Below, piece after piece: positions 1 to 11,039 of a stretch of DNA of 64,000 nt (positions within the stretch are counted from its first letter, which is position 1; each line of letters starts with the position of its first letter). The notes under the pieces were generated by a model. It worked only from the letters and a program-made list of their open reading frames with translations. It searched no databases and was not told the origin of the DNA. Made by a program: the position numbers and the translations under genes. Origin of the DNA: Perkinsus marinus ATCC 50983 (lineage: Eukaryota > Perkinsozoa > Perkinsida > Perkinsidae); the NCBI RefSeq assembly GCF_000006405.1, contig NW_003215766.1:462587-526586 (forward strand), given 5' to 3'.

Positions 1-274
1 CTGAAAGTGTAGCCAGTGTGTTCGGGCAGTGGACTAATTGCCGTCGGTGCCACAAGCTTACTGTGGCTGGGGGAGGTACGACTTGCTGTGCTCGCGTCTA
101 GCTAGAATTGTGTGCTTCCGTTGTGTTGTGGAGGAGCATGTGTTGTCTCCTTTTGTAGCCTTCTGCGCCTATTGTGGAATACCCAGTCCCAATGGAGTTA
201 GAAGGAGGAGGAGAAGCTCGGCTTCACAGACGAGTCCCTCTGGTATTTCCGGGATCAGGCTTTTCTCACTTTAA
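1..274 (+). CDS. possible 3' exons of a Cys-rich protein (partial)
   Basis: I do not recognise this gene; it would enter from outside the window. At the left edge a frame reads through a Cys pair (NCRRC) and meets a GT donor near position 77. A later frame shows two more Cys pairs (VCFRC and FCAYCGIPSPNG), then a basic run (RRRRR) and a stop near 274. Paired CxxC motifs suggest a zinc-binding tail. The exon joins are guesses and coding status is unproven. Codon use offers no help because the stretch is so short. Confidence 0.25.
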
Positions 275-308
275 TTGATCCGGCTTAGGTCCTCTCAAGG
301 CGTCTGGT

Positions 309-860
309 TTGCGTCTTGTGATAACGACTGGTAGAGATGGCTCTAACCTGTTCATGAAACAGCGTGAGCCCGGTGTCGTGGTTTCAAGTTCATTGCCGAC
401 TGCGATGCTGCCTGAGGATCCAACGCCGCTCTGTCTGCCCCCAACCTTTGCCAGCTTGAAGGCCCACGACGGCGAAACTAGTGGGGGCCTCGGTCGTGCA
501 TGCGGCAGAGGTCATCGTGAAGAAGAGGAAGTGTCATTACGGGATGAACAGGATGGTGATAACGATGATGATATCAGCGACGATGAGTGTCTCTCGGAGC
601 TCTCGGACGAATCGGATTGTTCATCAGATAGCAGTGACTCGTCTTGCGAGTCTGACTGTTTTGATGATGAAGATGATGATGACTTTGATGATGAGGATAT
701 CATTATAGAGCTGGGGGACACCACACATAACACTGGGGAGGAAGGTCCTAGGTTATTCACTTCTGTGGGTCATGGTGACTCTTGGGGTGACAGAGTGGGG
801 GTTGCCTCCTTCCTTGGTGACGCGGTTGTATCAGCTGCTAGTTTAGGGCAGGTCATGTAG
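309..860 (+). CDS. acidic low-complexity exon, unidentified
   Basis: An open frame of about 183 codons. Its middle (roughly residues 70-140) is almost entirely Asp, Glu and Ser, with long Asp runs. No catalytic or binding motif was recognised. The frame begins without a clear ATG and could be the last exon of the gene that starts left of the window, or chance openness caused by GAT-rich repetition. The opposite strand is also open here as a Ser-rich frame, which is expected for such biased sequence, so openness alone is weak evidence. Confidence 0.3.
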   Translation: MRLVITTGRDGSNLFMKQREPGVVVSSSLPTAMLPEDPTPLCLPPTFASLKAHDGETSGGLGRACGRGHREEEEVSLRDEQDGDNDDDISDDECLSELSDESDCSSDSSDSSCESDCFDDEDDDDFDDEDIIIELGDTTHNTGEEGPRLFTSVGHGDSWGDRVGVASFLGDAVVSAASLGQVM

Positions 861-1101
861 CTTGCTCTATGAGGATTCGTATCGTCTGTCTCTACTGCTA
901 TGCCTAATTGATAAGGATGAATAACGCCTTAGGGGTATGTAGTGGTATTATCCCTTTGCTACTTGTGTGTCTGTTGGTGATGATAGGAGTAAGCGTTGGT
1001 TACTAGGGTTATGTCGTTTACTTTGGACAAAGGTCCTGTACATAGCCTCATAATGTGAAGACACTTGCTCGTAGTTTATTGTTGGGGCCGAGGCAGAACA
1101 T

Positions 1102-1608
1102 GTGATGCAAAGAATATTCTTTTTTCTGCTCGTGCTGAAACTGATTAGTAATAGGGAACTATATAGGTTGTTTGCTATACCACACTTACTGTCCTTCTTC
1201 TTCTACTTATTATTCCTTTCGATTGTGATAGCCGCTGCCCGCGAGCAGAGATCATTATTCCTTAATTGCTTCGTGGGAGTTTCTATTGATACTACCATTA
1301 TCACTGTGTTGTCTATACGCTTTCGTCGAGAACGAGGCTTGCGCTTGTACATGACGCTAAGAGCGGAGAGCGAGTTCAGGTCATGGCTACTACTGACGGT
1401 GCTGCTACTGCTGCTATTGCTTTATGAGATTGCATTTATTCGTTGTAATATGGTTCGGTGTAGTGTTGGACTATATCTCAACTCTGATTTACTTGGCAGT
1501 AATGGCCAGCTATCTGTATCGCACTCTCGTGGCTATGTCTGCACTGTAGTAATCTCCCTCTTCTTCAAAGAGGTTGCTGTTGAGTTGCAAGTTATATGGG
1601 GCTATTAG
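1102..1608 (+). CDS. hydrophobic ORF, possible multi-pass membrane protein
   Basis: An open frame of about 168 codons with four hydrophobic stretches, including one of consecutive Leu residues (SWLLLTVLLLLLLLYEI). No family was recognised. It ends 31 bases before the start proposed for the polycystin-like gene and on the same strand. It could be a separate small membrane protein, an upstream exon of the channel, or non-coding T-rich sequence that translates as Leu and Phe. The 861-1101 stretch before it shows no convincing gene. Confidence 0.22.
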   Translation: MMQRIFFFLLVLKLISNRELYRLFAIPHLLSFFFYLLFLSIVIAAAREQRSLFLNCFVGVSIDTTIITVLSIRFRRERGLRLYMTLRAESEFRSWLLLTVLLLLLLLYEIAFIRCNMVRCSVGLYLNSDLLGSNGQLSVSHSRGYVCTVVISLFFKEVAVELQVIWGY

Positions 1609-1639
1609 AGATTGTGGAGTAAACCGTTGGAGGCTTGCT

Positions 1640-4600
1640 ATGACCGCTCCATGGGGTGAGAGAGAGCTACCTGTGGAGCAAGAAGGCTCGAATGTGCTCG
1701 TGCAGTCTGCAAAGACTGGCGTATGGCAGTACCTGCGTAACTGGTGGGTCATGTGGTCGCTACAGGCGGGGGATCGATCTCGTGGAGAGACTCCAATCGG
1801 GATGCGTACTTTAGCACGGTGAGTAAGGAGTAGAAACATCTAAAAACCTCTGGTATTCTCTCCGCAGAGTTCCGAGTGAATTCCGAAAGCACATTGGGGA
1901 GATTAGTGATGCTGGAATAGAGAGGATGGCAGAGACGAGAGCAAAAACCAATAGGGCCGCTAGTTATATTCAGAAGCATTTCAGGTAGTGTGTATGAGAA
2001 CGCTTCCTGACGACTCTGTAGACACTGCCCTAGCAAACGCTCATTAGGAGAATTATGTTACATCATTGCCGCGGCACAACTATGCCTCTTAGAGGGTTAC
2101 CAAGAACTCAATTTCGCAGGTTACGTTTCTATCGATTCGATCGAGAACTGCTCATGGAACGGCTGGAATTGGAAAGGTGTTTCCACACGATCGGAGGAAG
2201 GTAGAATCAACTTGCAACGGGTGGTCACGGATTACGTCGAGAAACAACAAGAAATGTTCTCAAATCATTAAATGTAAAAGAGCCTTCTGCCGGAGTTGAA
2301 CCGACGACCTCCCGCTTACTAAGCGGGTGCTCTACCAACTAAGCTAAGAAGGCCGAAATATGTATTTCATCCCGTGATGTGCACCGATTCTTCAGGTTCA
2401 TCATCTTCATGTCGCTCTTTATCCTGGTTTTCATCTTCGCTTCGGCCGGACTACAGTTGGGGCCTCACAGGTTCATCCGGTTATCGATCCACGAGCACTT
2501 GAGTGAGAGTAGGACAACTACTGCATAATTAGAACTTGCTGACAGATCCAGAGGAGCGAAGCGCTGCCAGCTCAGTGTCTCAAATCAGAGAATCTTTGAC
2601 TCATCTATCTCGGTTGTTCCGCAAGTTCCAACCATTCGCCGCTATCCCCGCTGGGAAGGCACTGGGATATGGTTCGTCCGTCTTGGTTCCGACCGCTGGT
2701 GACGGCGTCACTATCCTCGCGACCTTTGATGAGAGGACGGAGATTCCAACCGTTGAGGCATCGACCCTATGGGTCGCTTGTGCCTCCTACTCTCAGTACT
2801 GGGCCTTGAAGTGTTTGATTCCAGGGGTAACGTTTCTATGCGACATACTCCCGGCAAAGAACTCAACGCGGGGAGTAACATAGTCGTGAGTATCGACACC
2901 GAGCTGGCCCATTTTCGGATGGGAGATTCACCGGTGAATACGTGGCCTATCACGACAGATTTGATGAGCTGCTTCGTTGGGCACCTGAACTTGACGTCAG
3001 CCAGCAACGGGAGCTCGAAGGTATTTCCAGGACGAACAGAGCCATCCGAGATGGATAGTCTCATGAAGTACGGTCTCCCTTTCGAGGACTTCATCAGCGG
3101 ACGGGATCTAGATGGAACCGATGCAAGGACCCATCACAAGGGCATATGCTTGCTGGGACCGCCCCTTCTGACACAACATGCCACTTTCCCAACGCGACAG
3201 TACTGCGACGGGATTACTGGAGAGATCCTCGACTTGATCGAGGATCAGCAGCTTAGCAAACTCAACGACAACAACTCGTAGGTCGGTACGGGAGTCTTTC
3301 TTCGCCACGTGCCTCATCGTAGTAGTGTAAACACTATACAGTGTAACAAAGCGTTATCAGTTGTCTCAGTTACCCGGGCCTCTCCTTCCTCTGTCGCTCG
3401 GGCGATGTCCAGGGTGAGGGCATGTGGACGCGCAAGTGATGAATGGTATTGAGTTCAGGTGTGAACGTTTTAGGGTATCTCCGGGAGATAGAACTTGACC
3501 CACATATTGTCGACATCGCTAGTACTGATATCAGGCTACTTGCTCCTTTCTACAGTCAGCCTGTGAGACTCCTACGTCAGCCTAGAAGGTAGAGCATGTT
3601 TAACAGGACCCGTCGCTTGACGAGGGGTCGCTCGGTCTCTTCCTTGTGGAGTGGCATGAAGTTTCAGCACCAGGGAAGTGGCAGCTGTATACGCTCAAGA
3701 GGATCACCACAGACCAGTGGGACTCACGAAGGAGAGGATTCCGTTTAGCCTATCAATCCTTCAGGATGGCAGGCTGGGTTACTAGCGTCGTCCTGGCTTA
3801 CGTTACATGTATCTACCTGTTGGCCATCGACTTTGCCTCGTTGATCCGGAAGACCGGATCGGGCGGGTTCACAAAGGCCGCAGTGAAGGAGCTCTACTAC
3901 GAGTTTGATGTCATTGTATCTATCTTTGTCATGATCACGTTAACCTTGTGTGTAAGACCTGCATCCTGCATCGCTTCCCTCTCTCCCCTCTCATCCATGC
4001 ATAGAAGTCTCCGCCAGAACACGCGGTCGATAGCATGCGTGGCTTCTACGTTCTCCTTTACGGTACGTGAACCATTCGACGGAATGGGGAAAGAATGAGA
4101 ATATAAAATGAACTACAAACCCCTCGCCGAAGCAACAAACCCTGCGACATCATCTATATTCTGTTGTCTAGATTTCATACTGGGTTATAATACCAAGCGT
4201 TTTCGATTCAACCTTGGATGGGCTCCTCGATATACCATGGGGCAATGGAACCTCCGTGGAAGAGAGCAACTTTGCGGAGCTCCAACGAATGACAGATCGA
4301 GTCGGTCTTGTTACTCGCACAGACCTGCTGCCCATTGGCTTCCTCAGATTATCCACTACCATCGACTACGAGAGTGGCTCGAGTTCGCTGTACAGATCTG
4401 CCTCTACTCAATCCTCACCCGAATGATCGCCAGCATGAGTGCCCACCCTCGAGTTGCTCTCTTCACAAATACTCTCCGCTCCGCCCAAAGCGAGATAGTT
4501 AATTTCTCCCTCTCCTTCGCTGTAGGACTTCGGGGGACCATGCTCGCTTCAAGACAATACCTTAGGTACTTTACTTTGGTTTGGGACTTATCGCCTGGCT

Positions 4601-5700
4601 CAGTTTCGGAGGCATCATGGATGAGTTCTCAACCTATTCCGCCACCCTCTGGACGCAGTTCTATATACTGTCCAGCGGTCAATGGTTCGACTCCTGGGAG
4701 AATGACTGGTGAATCATCAATCGCTATAGTCAGTTCTTATCCATTGGATCGTCTGGCAGGAGCATCTTCCTCTACATCGTAGTGTATGTGGTCCTCGTGT
4801 ACTTCTGCGTTTTGCAGCTGTTCCTCGCTATCATGGTCGAGACGTATTTAGTGGTGACTGTCGCTTGTATCACCCTAGATTTCCATGGTTATTTCCCGGA
4901 AGGTTCGGAATGCTGTGGAGAATCATCAGACGGCCCAGTCCATCGTCATGGAGACTATAGACTACTACGCGTCGAGGGTTCTGTGGTCCCTGTGGGGACT
5001 ACCGCGCAGAGGCGTCCTCATTGAAGCACTCAAAGCCATGAGTGCGAAGAAGACTGTCGACTTGCGTAAGACCCTTGTCGTTTCTCTCGCCTATCGGTGA
5101 TTGCAAAAATCTACCCAATTCCAAGTTTCACCTGTTGTTATATGTAGTCGCGGCCTTGCAGTGGATTTGGTTTCGCATGTGCCATTCTCATCGCTCCAAT
5201 AGATGACCGTGCAGTAGCTGACTGAATTTCTTCATTCAGGTGTTATGCTGAGGTCGAGTATGTTCTCTGATCTAGAATCAGCCACCCGATTCTGTCAATT
5301 CTACCGTCGTTATGATTTCCTCAAACCCCGGGGAATAGTCGCTAATGGATCGGATAAATGGGAAGGCATCGTCGACGAACTGGACGAGCAAGTAGGCTCG
5401 TATGTCGGCTCAGTGAATTCCAAGGGGCCCTGCTTATCAGGTCAATCGTGCAGCAGATCATAACAAGCGGATTGCCATTCATCAGGCGAATGTGGTGGAC
5501 CGGTTGGACCAGATAGAGTCGACTTTACAAAATGCTGTATCGACACTCGAGGCAGTTCTTGGGGTTAGATGTAGGTCTGTCACTGCTCCGATAGCGGCGC
5601 TCCTAATACTATTGTTGACAGTCACCAATTTCGTCCCACCTAAGCGGCCAGTGCCGCAATCTAATAGTAAGCATGACCCTCCTTTCCTGTGCGAGTGATT
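1640..5700 (+). CDS. polycystin-like (PKD2/TRPP) cation channel 1
   Basis: Predicted membrane cation channel, multi-exon. From the ATG at 1640 exons join in frame across introns at about 1819-1868 and 1987-2049 to a basic N-terminus, then across an intron of about 180 nt (2211-2391, holding the antisense tRNA) to transmembrane segment 1 (FMSLFILVFIFASAG). A polycystin-type extracellular domain probably lies in 2.5-3.6 kb, though exons there are unresolved. Further helices follow at 3.7-4.5 kb (GWVTSVVLAYVTCIYLLAI). The S5/pore region reads YFGLGLIAWLSFGG, and the last helix, VVYVVLVYFCVLQLFLAIM, matches the PKD2 pattern that ends in MFLAIIND-like sequence. The cytoplasmic tail contains a heptad-like segment (VVDRLDQIESTLQNAV, about 5.5 kb). 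The 3' end is uncertain and could reach about 6.2 kb. A paralogue lies at 37-41 kb. Confidence 0.82.
2281..2353 (-). tRNA. tRNA-Thr (anticodon AGT)
   Basis: Complete 73-nt cloverleaf on the minus strand. The 7-bp acceptor stem is perfect (GCCTTCT with AGAAGGC), the D-arm reads GCTTAGTTGGTAGAGC, the 5-bp anticodon stem CCCGC/GCGGG encloses the loop TTAGTAA, giving anticodon AGT (decodes ACU and, with inosine, ACC/ACA). The T-arm GTCGG/CCGGC carries the TTCAACT loop. The internal A and B boxes serve as the Pol III promoter. There is no encoded CCA and no intron. It lies antisense inside the inferred 2211-2391 intron of the polycystin-like gene. Confidence 0.95.
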
Positions 5701-6219
5701 CCTATCCGATTCTTCAAGATAAGAGTCACACGGTGGAGGCCTTGACGCCAAGAACGCTAGGGCATCGTTATGTGAGAGCTCGGCGTCGACGAAGAATGCT
5801 ACGAACGGCTTGTGAAGGCCGCAAGTGAGAGCTCATGCTTTGTCTGGTTGTCCATGTCTTCCTAGGAGGCGAGAGCATCTACTCGAGTCGCATCAAAAGT
5901 ATATCGCGCATTGCTCTGTGAACTCCCACACGGCAGACGATATACTGGCTAAGGAGCAATCTTCGCGGCGAGTCAGACTCGCCTCCATCAGGGACCCCGA
6001 AGCAACTCAACTTCGGTGGAGAATGTCGCAAAGAAGAGCATCTCCGACAAGACCAGCATGATTCCGATGTTAATCATTTATACTCCCAGCAGTGAAGTGA
6101 TGAGTTCAGATAGTTCAGGAATAATCACCAGATGTGTTCGCTCAATCAGCATAACGAGTACCACATGCTATTGTCATGCATTGAGATGGGAGACACGCGT
6201 ATGGCTAACGGAAGCCTGA

Positions 6220-6808
6220 GTCTTGATTCGGCAATGTTCGTATTAGCATGATTGTGGGGGATCCTTGTCTTACTCATCTGATACCAAACACTAATTTCAG
6301 CCCTGGAGCAGGGATAACTCTCAGCCGAAGAGTTAGTGTATGGGAAGGTGTGTGCAGCTCGCAAAACTCCACACTGTGGATAAAAATCTAAGAGCCTTCC
6401 CTTATCTCAATGTACAATTCGCCAAGACATACTCTGTCCTTGTTCTGGATCTGCATGAACAGTGTCGACATTCAGAAGGAATGGGGTCCACCATCTCTGT
6501 ATGCGCTGCGGCTAATGTTCATACTATATCAGCAATGCTTAGGAAAAAGCTCGCAGTTTCTAATATCTTTCTATACTAAAGAACAGCAGTTTATTGGTTA
6601 GATAGTGCCACGCGCAGAGATAATAGAATTGCTTCTAACCACTCATAGAACTTCGTCCCCATATCCCAACTGATCAACTAGACAATCACTTGTAAGATGA
6701 AGAATCAAACAATGCGGAACTACGCCCTACCTCTTCATGCAATTGCATCAAGAGAGTTCCTTGAGCGCAAATCCTATTCATGTAAACAATCATTTGATTG
6801 GCAATCGT
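6220..6808. other. convergent strand-switch region
   Basis: AT-rich stretch between the plus-strand channel gene and the minus-strand Gln-rich gene. Only short overlapping frames occur, with no domain or splice-consistent exon. It probably holds both 3' untranslated ends. No terminator motif could be assigned. Confidence 0.5.
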
Positions 6809-7679
6809 CTAGCTAGAGACGGTAGTAGCAGTAGCAGGCTGAGCAGACTGTGTATCGCTCACCACACGAACCGTTCTGATAACCTGAGGTTGTCCAGAAT
6901 AGCCAGGGATGCCACCATAGTTGGCAGGATAGGATGAGAAGTTACCAGTGTAAGAACCAGGGTATGACGAGATGTTACCAACTGTGGAATAGTTAGTGGT
7001 AACACCGCCGTCAGCATTCGCATAGATAGGTTGAGGCATGAGAGCAGAGATAGTACTGTACTGTGCAGGAGGGACATAAGAACCGGTAACAGTGGTCTGT
7101 TGAGGCAGCGAGGGCATCGTCATCTGAGCCTTGGCCTCGCGGTCAGCCTGTTCCTTCTGGAGCTTAGCAATACGATCACTCATCTCCTTCTGAAGCTTCT
7201 GTTGCTGAGCCTGCATGCAGAGCTGACTCGCAGTAGACTCAATCTGCATGCGCTGTTCCTGAGCCCTCTGCTCGATCTCCATGCGACGTTGCTGATGCTG
7301 TTGGTCAAGGGCGAACAGAGCTTGCTGGCGAGATTGCTCCACGGCGCCGACCGCAGTCTGGAGGTCGAAGTTGGCACGGAGGGAGATCTGCTGCTTGGCC
7401 TGTTCGTAGTCACTCTTGCAGGTCTGCACGGCCATGTTCAGCTGGCTGTCGAGCATCGAGAGGCTCTGAGTCTTCTGGTGCTTGATGCTCTCAGGATCCA
7501 TGGACCTAACAATAAACGATGAGCAATAACAAGGGAGAAACACCATCTTACACTTGAGGTTGGAACTCGGGGGGTACATAAGATGCACCCTGAGGTTGAA
7601 CCACGTTGTACATAGGTTGCTGGTAGGCAGAGGTGGTAGTTTGCTGAACAGTGGTAGCGGCAGGGGCTTCAGAGCTCAT
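6809..7679 (-). CDS. Gln-rich coiled-coil protein with Tyr/Pro-rich tails
   Basis: Two exons: 7679-7552 and 7505-6809, joined in frame across a 46-nt intron (donor GTAAG). Total about 274 residues. The start ATG at 7679 gives MSSEAPAATTVQQ; an upstream ATG at 7790 would add 37 basic residues and looks like 5' UTR. The N-terminus (residues 1-45) is Gln/Pro/Tyr-rich. A long charged helix follows (about 50-150) full of Gln, Glu and Arg, for example QQHQQRRMEIEQRAQEQR, and is probably coiled coil. The C-terminal part is rich in Ser, Tyr, Gly and Pro (YPGSYTGNFSSYPANYGG). This layout resembles cytoskeletal or pellicle-associated scaffold proteins of alveolates, but no named family can be assigned from sequence alone. 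Confidence 0.8.
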
Positions 7680-8313
7680 TGGTGTGGATGTAAGGCTTTG
7701 AGGAAGACGATGATTGAGGTCGCGAACAGCTGTTCGCCCCAGCCGTTTCATTTCTGCGCTGGAAAACGCGCGCGCCTTATACTTGCACATGCAAGAAGCG
7801 AAAAATTGTAATCGTGGTGGGAGAGTGTCGAACCCCCGATCTACCTGATCACGAACCCACTAAAGGCAAGGGAATACTGTGAATGTCAGCTAGGGAAGCT
7901 ATACATGTTCACCTCTTCGTTTCAGAGCTGTTATGGCTGAGGCAAGCACACCGTATTAATAGTCATATGCTATTCGTCTAATATAAGTTGTGCTTGCCAA
8001 CATGAGTTGTGCCAAGTTCAGTATGCCTAAATGGGCTGATCAGAAGCGTCAAGCTTCCTTCAAAAGCGGCGTTGAGCAATTTCGAACTTTCCCACATGTC
8101 TACTAAATTTTGATGCACCCTTCATACGTATCAGGCCACTTCGGGCCAACTTATGGGCCACAATTACTACGTCACGATCAACACATAAGACTCCTCGCAA
8201 TGCGAAGTATCTTATGCGATGCGAAGTTCGAATGATAGAGCACTACTACACGACCAGCTTTTCCAGAAAACTCAAAACTACTTTGTTTGAACGAGACTTA
8301 TGCATAACTCAGG
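7680..8313. other. intergenic region, no gene
   Basis: Contains the 5' flank of the Gln-rich gene and the 3' flank of TTC8. A tRNA T-arm-like stretch occurs near 7812-7845 on the minus strand and is followed by a T run, but no complete tRNA can be folded. No other feature is seen. Confidence 0.5.
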
Positions 8314-10756
8314 TCACAACTCCATGAGCTTCTCTTTCAACATGTTCATCAACTCGTTAGAACCGGCGTGCTCAGGGAACTTGTCCAAAGATGCATTGAG
8401 GTTATTCAGACATGCCCGTACGTTGCCTTCATCATAGTAAGTCAAGCTGGCATTGTACGAGGGTTCGTGGAGACTACCATCGGCACCCATAGAGCTGAGC
8501 ACAATACGTAGAAAAACACGAATGTCAATTAGTGATATTGTAACAGAAGCAACCTTGCCTGTGGAAAAGACTTTTTGCCGATTCAACATTGCCTTTCCTC
8601 AGCTCGAGGACCCCGAGATTGTTAAGGCTCTCCGCATGACTGCTATCGTAGGACACTGACACCTTGAAGGCTTGGTAAGCGAAATCCAGATCGCCAACAC
8701 CAATTCCTATCTGAGTCACAAAGCCTTCGACCGTCAGTCTCTCGAGCATGCTGGTACATGGCCGATGTTGTACCAGACATCTCCTAGAGTCTTATCATCA
8801 GCGAACATCAAAGCTCTCTCCATGCATGTGAGGCAAAGGTCGTAGTGTTGGCCGTAGAAGCAGCAAAGGCCTGATCGTCGGCTCCAAGACTCGTTCTTCT
8901 CACTGGACTCTACCGAGATTGTTCCAAAGCTCAGGACTCGCGAGCACGCCAAGCTGCAATAGTCTCCTATAATATCGCAGAGCAACTTCTGGCTGGTCGT
9001 TGTAGAAGTGATGAGCCGCCAATGACGCTATGGCCTCGCAATTGACCGGATCGAGATGCAATACCCTGATATGCTAACACTATCCTCACAGGCCGGCTCA
9101 GAGGGACTCTTTATACTCTTTGTAAACCTCAATGCTAGCCGGCTCATCTCCAATAGCAGCCGCCACTCGAGCAATGCCCAGTCTAACACTGGGGTCTCCA
9201 GGATATTGAAGTGATGACTTCTTGTAAGCGTCAATAGCCGCCAGGGGCTGAATGAGATTGCTGCGCGACAAAACGGCCGACTGCTGATTGGCATCGTCTC
9301 GAGCAATCACAACCGAAAATGGCCAATTCATAAGGCTGGTCAGAACCATCCGCTGATCGAATTCTGCGCATTCCTTGCAAGACCTGATCAAGCTTGAGGT
9401 AGACTCTAGCAAGCTCCATTGATGTGAGTATCCCATCACTGGCCTTGAGTGCAGACAGTAACTGCTTCTCAGCGTCGCGGAGTAAGCCAAGATGGAAGTA
9501 GCACTTGCCCAATCTGGCCTGAAACGACTTGGAGCCTCAACAAACAGACAGTCGTAACTGAGACTCGCCCAGTGTTGGAATATTTGTTCGCTCTAGTCAG
9601 CTGGGCTCGGCAGTTTTCTCACTGATTATGGGAGTTTCTATACTAATTAGGATAGTAGTGTACAGAAATCAAGAACAATTTCATAAAATTTCGTCACAAT
9701 TTTCACATAGTCATCAACACGTGTAAAAAATATTTTTCCGCACTGCTCTCGCTACTTTCACTATATTGCTCTATCGAGGACTCACCTTCCACCACCAATC
9801 CTCATAGTCACAATGCTTGGTAGCTTCACTGGCCAACTCTGCCGCCTTCCTAACACCATCAGAGATCCCCTCAAACAGCAAGTATGAGTGAGGGAAGCTA
9901 CCCCACATCGCGCAGTACAAAGACGAGGTAGTCCATCAACGCTTTCGCTAGACCTCGGTTATGGACGAACCTGCATTCGAGAATGTCTCTGCACCGACTA
10001 CGCTGTTGCCTCTACTTCTGGAAGTTAATTGCCGAGGCTACGATGAACTCCCCCTCAGGATCGCTTTGTAAGGATGCGGTACCAATCCGCACCTAAGATG
10101 ATGTCCATGTCCCACAGGAGTCTCACTGCTGTCCTACCAAGCGCCCAAGGCTCGTCGTGGGACGGCCCATGGAGGAAGTCATGGGCCTACCACCGACGCC
10201 TCTATTGAGCTGCTGCAGAGCCGTGGTCAGTTGGTCTCGACCCGTAGCTGATTGTGGAACTCGGCCGCCTACATGAACGTTGATCGTCAATTGTTGAACT
10301 CCATAGTTACTGTTAGTTCCAGGCCTCGCAAAGCCAGTTATTGGTCTGCCACTGGCGCTGGTCGGGCGAAGCTTCCCAGTAGCCCTGCCCGACGCTCTCA
10401 TCAGGCTCGTACCCGGTCTGCATCGGCTTGCTGTAGAAAAGAAGAGCTTGTCGAACCCACCGCGGTGCTGAATTAATGACGTTATCCTCCATGAGCAGAT
10501 CCCCGAGAGGGTCCTCATCGCACTCCAGGTCGTCTATGAAGTTCTTCATCGTCAGCGCTCGGCACTTGAGGAACCATGCCGACTCGTCCCTACAAAGATT
10601 CACCAGGATAGATCCCCTGTCTGGATTGCAGCTCGTCGTGTATGAGAAGCGGCTGATGGCCTCAGATGGTCACTGCACTCACCTCGGGTTCTTTTTCAAA
10701 AGGTCGCTGCATATGTCAATGGCCTCTTGCCACCTTCGACGACGAAATTTGCTCAT
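8314..10756 (-). CDS. TTC8: Bardet-Biedl syndrome 8 protein (TTC8), BBSome TPR subunit
   Basis: Twelve exons joined in frame give about 526 residues, close to human TTC8 (about 540). Exons: 10756-10683, 10589-10461, 10426-10138, 10092-10016, 9970-9907, 9869-9786, 9518-9384, 9247-9117, 9065-8914, 8870-8758, 8710-8559, 8494-8314. The ATG gives MSKFRRRRWQEAIDIC, matching the family start. The N-terminal linker carries RPGTS and GRPITGF repeats typical of the family. From residue ~190 tetratricopeptide repeats run to the end (ARLGKCYFHLGLL, GLCCFYGQHYDLCL, VWYNIGH, SLNNLGVLELRKGN). TTC8 is a BBSome subunit that moves membrane cargo in cilia, so a flagellated stage is implied. Introns are 34-93 nt except 9785-9519 (267 nt), which holds a family-A element. 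The last intron (8558-8495) begins with GC instead of GT. Confidence 0.93.
9570..9745 (+). mobile_element. family-A inverted-repeat element, copy A1
   Basis: Starts CAGTGTTGGAATAT and ends with CGCACTG, 176 bp, non-autonomous (no ORF). It lies in the 267-nt intron of TTC8, which would otherwise be about 91 nt. No clear target duplication is visible. Confidence 0.8.
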
Positions 10757-11039
10757 GGCCTACCCAATATGGTCCCAACCGTCCAGAGGGGTGGTATGTA
10801 CCAGAAAGAAGGGATTCACCGACGTGTGGTACTCAAGAGGGATATCACCAGCTGCTTTACCCCTGCTCACAACTGCAGCCATTTTCCAGGAAACAGGATG
10901 GACTACGACGACGGTACAGCGCTTCCCTGACCGCAACTGGTCTCAGAGTGCGAGGATCCGCCTTCCCGCAGAGTCAGCATTGACAACTCAACAGCTTGAC
11001 TAGGCCACGAAGGAAATAAGGAACGAAACAGTCATTTGC

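Noticed and set aside
512-760. Ser-rich ORF on the minus strand
   Set aside because: Antisense shadow of the GAT-rich acidic stretch at 309-860.
7031-7522. 163-codon Leu-rich ORF on the plus strand
   Set aside because: Exact antisense of the Gln-rich coiled coil; CAG/CTG complement explains the Leu content.
7812-7890. tRNA-like T-arm and acceptor end on the minus strand followed by a T run
   Set aside because: The T-loop and a 3' acceptor strand are visible, but no matching 5' acceptor strand, D-arm or canonical anticodon loop could be found. Probably a tRNA fragment or pseudogene.
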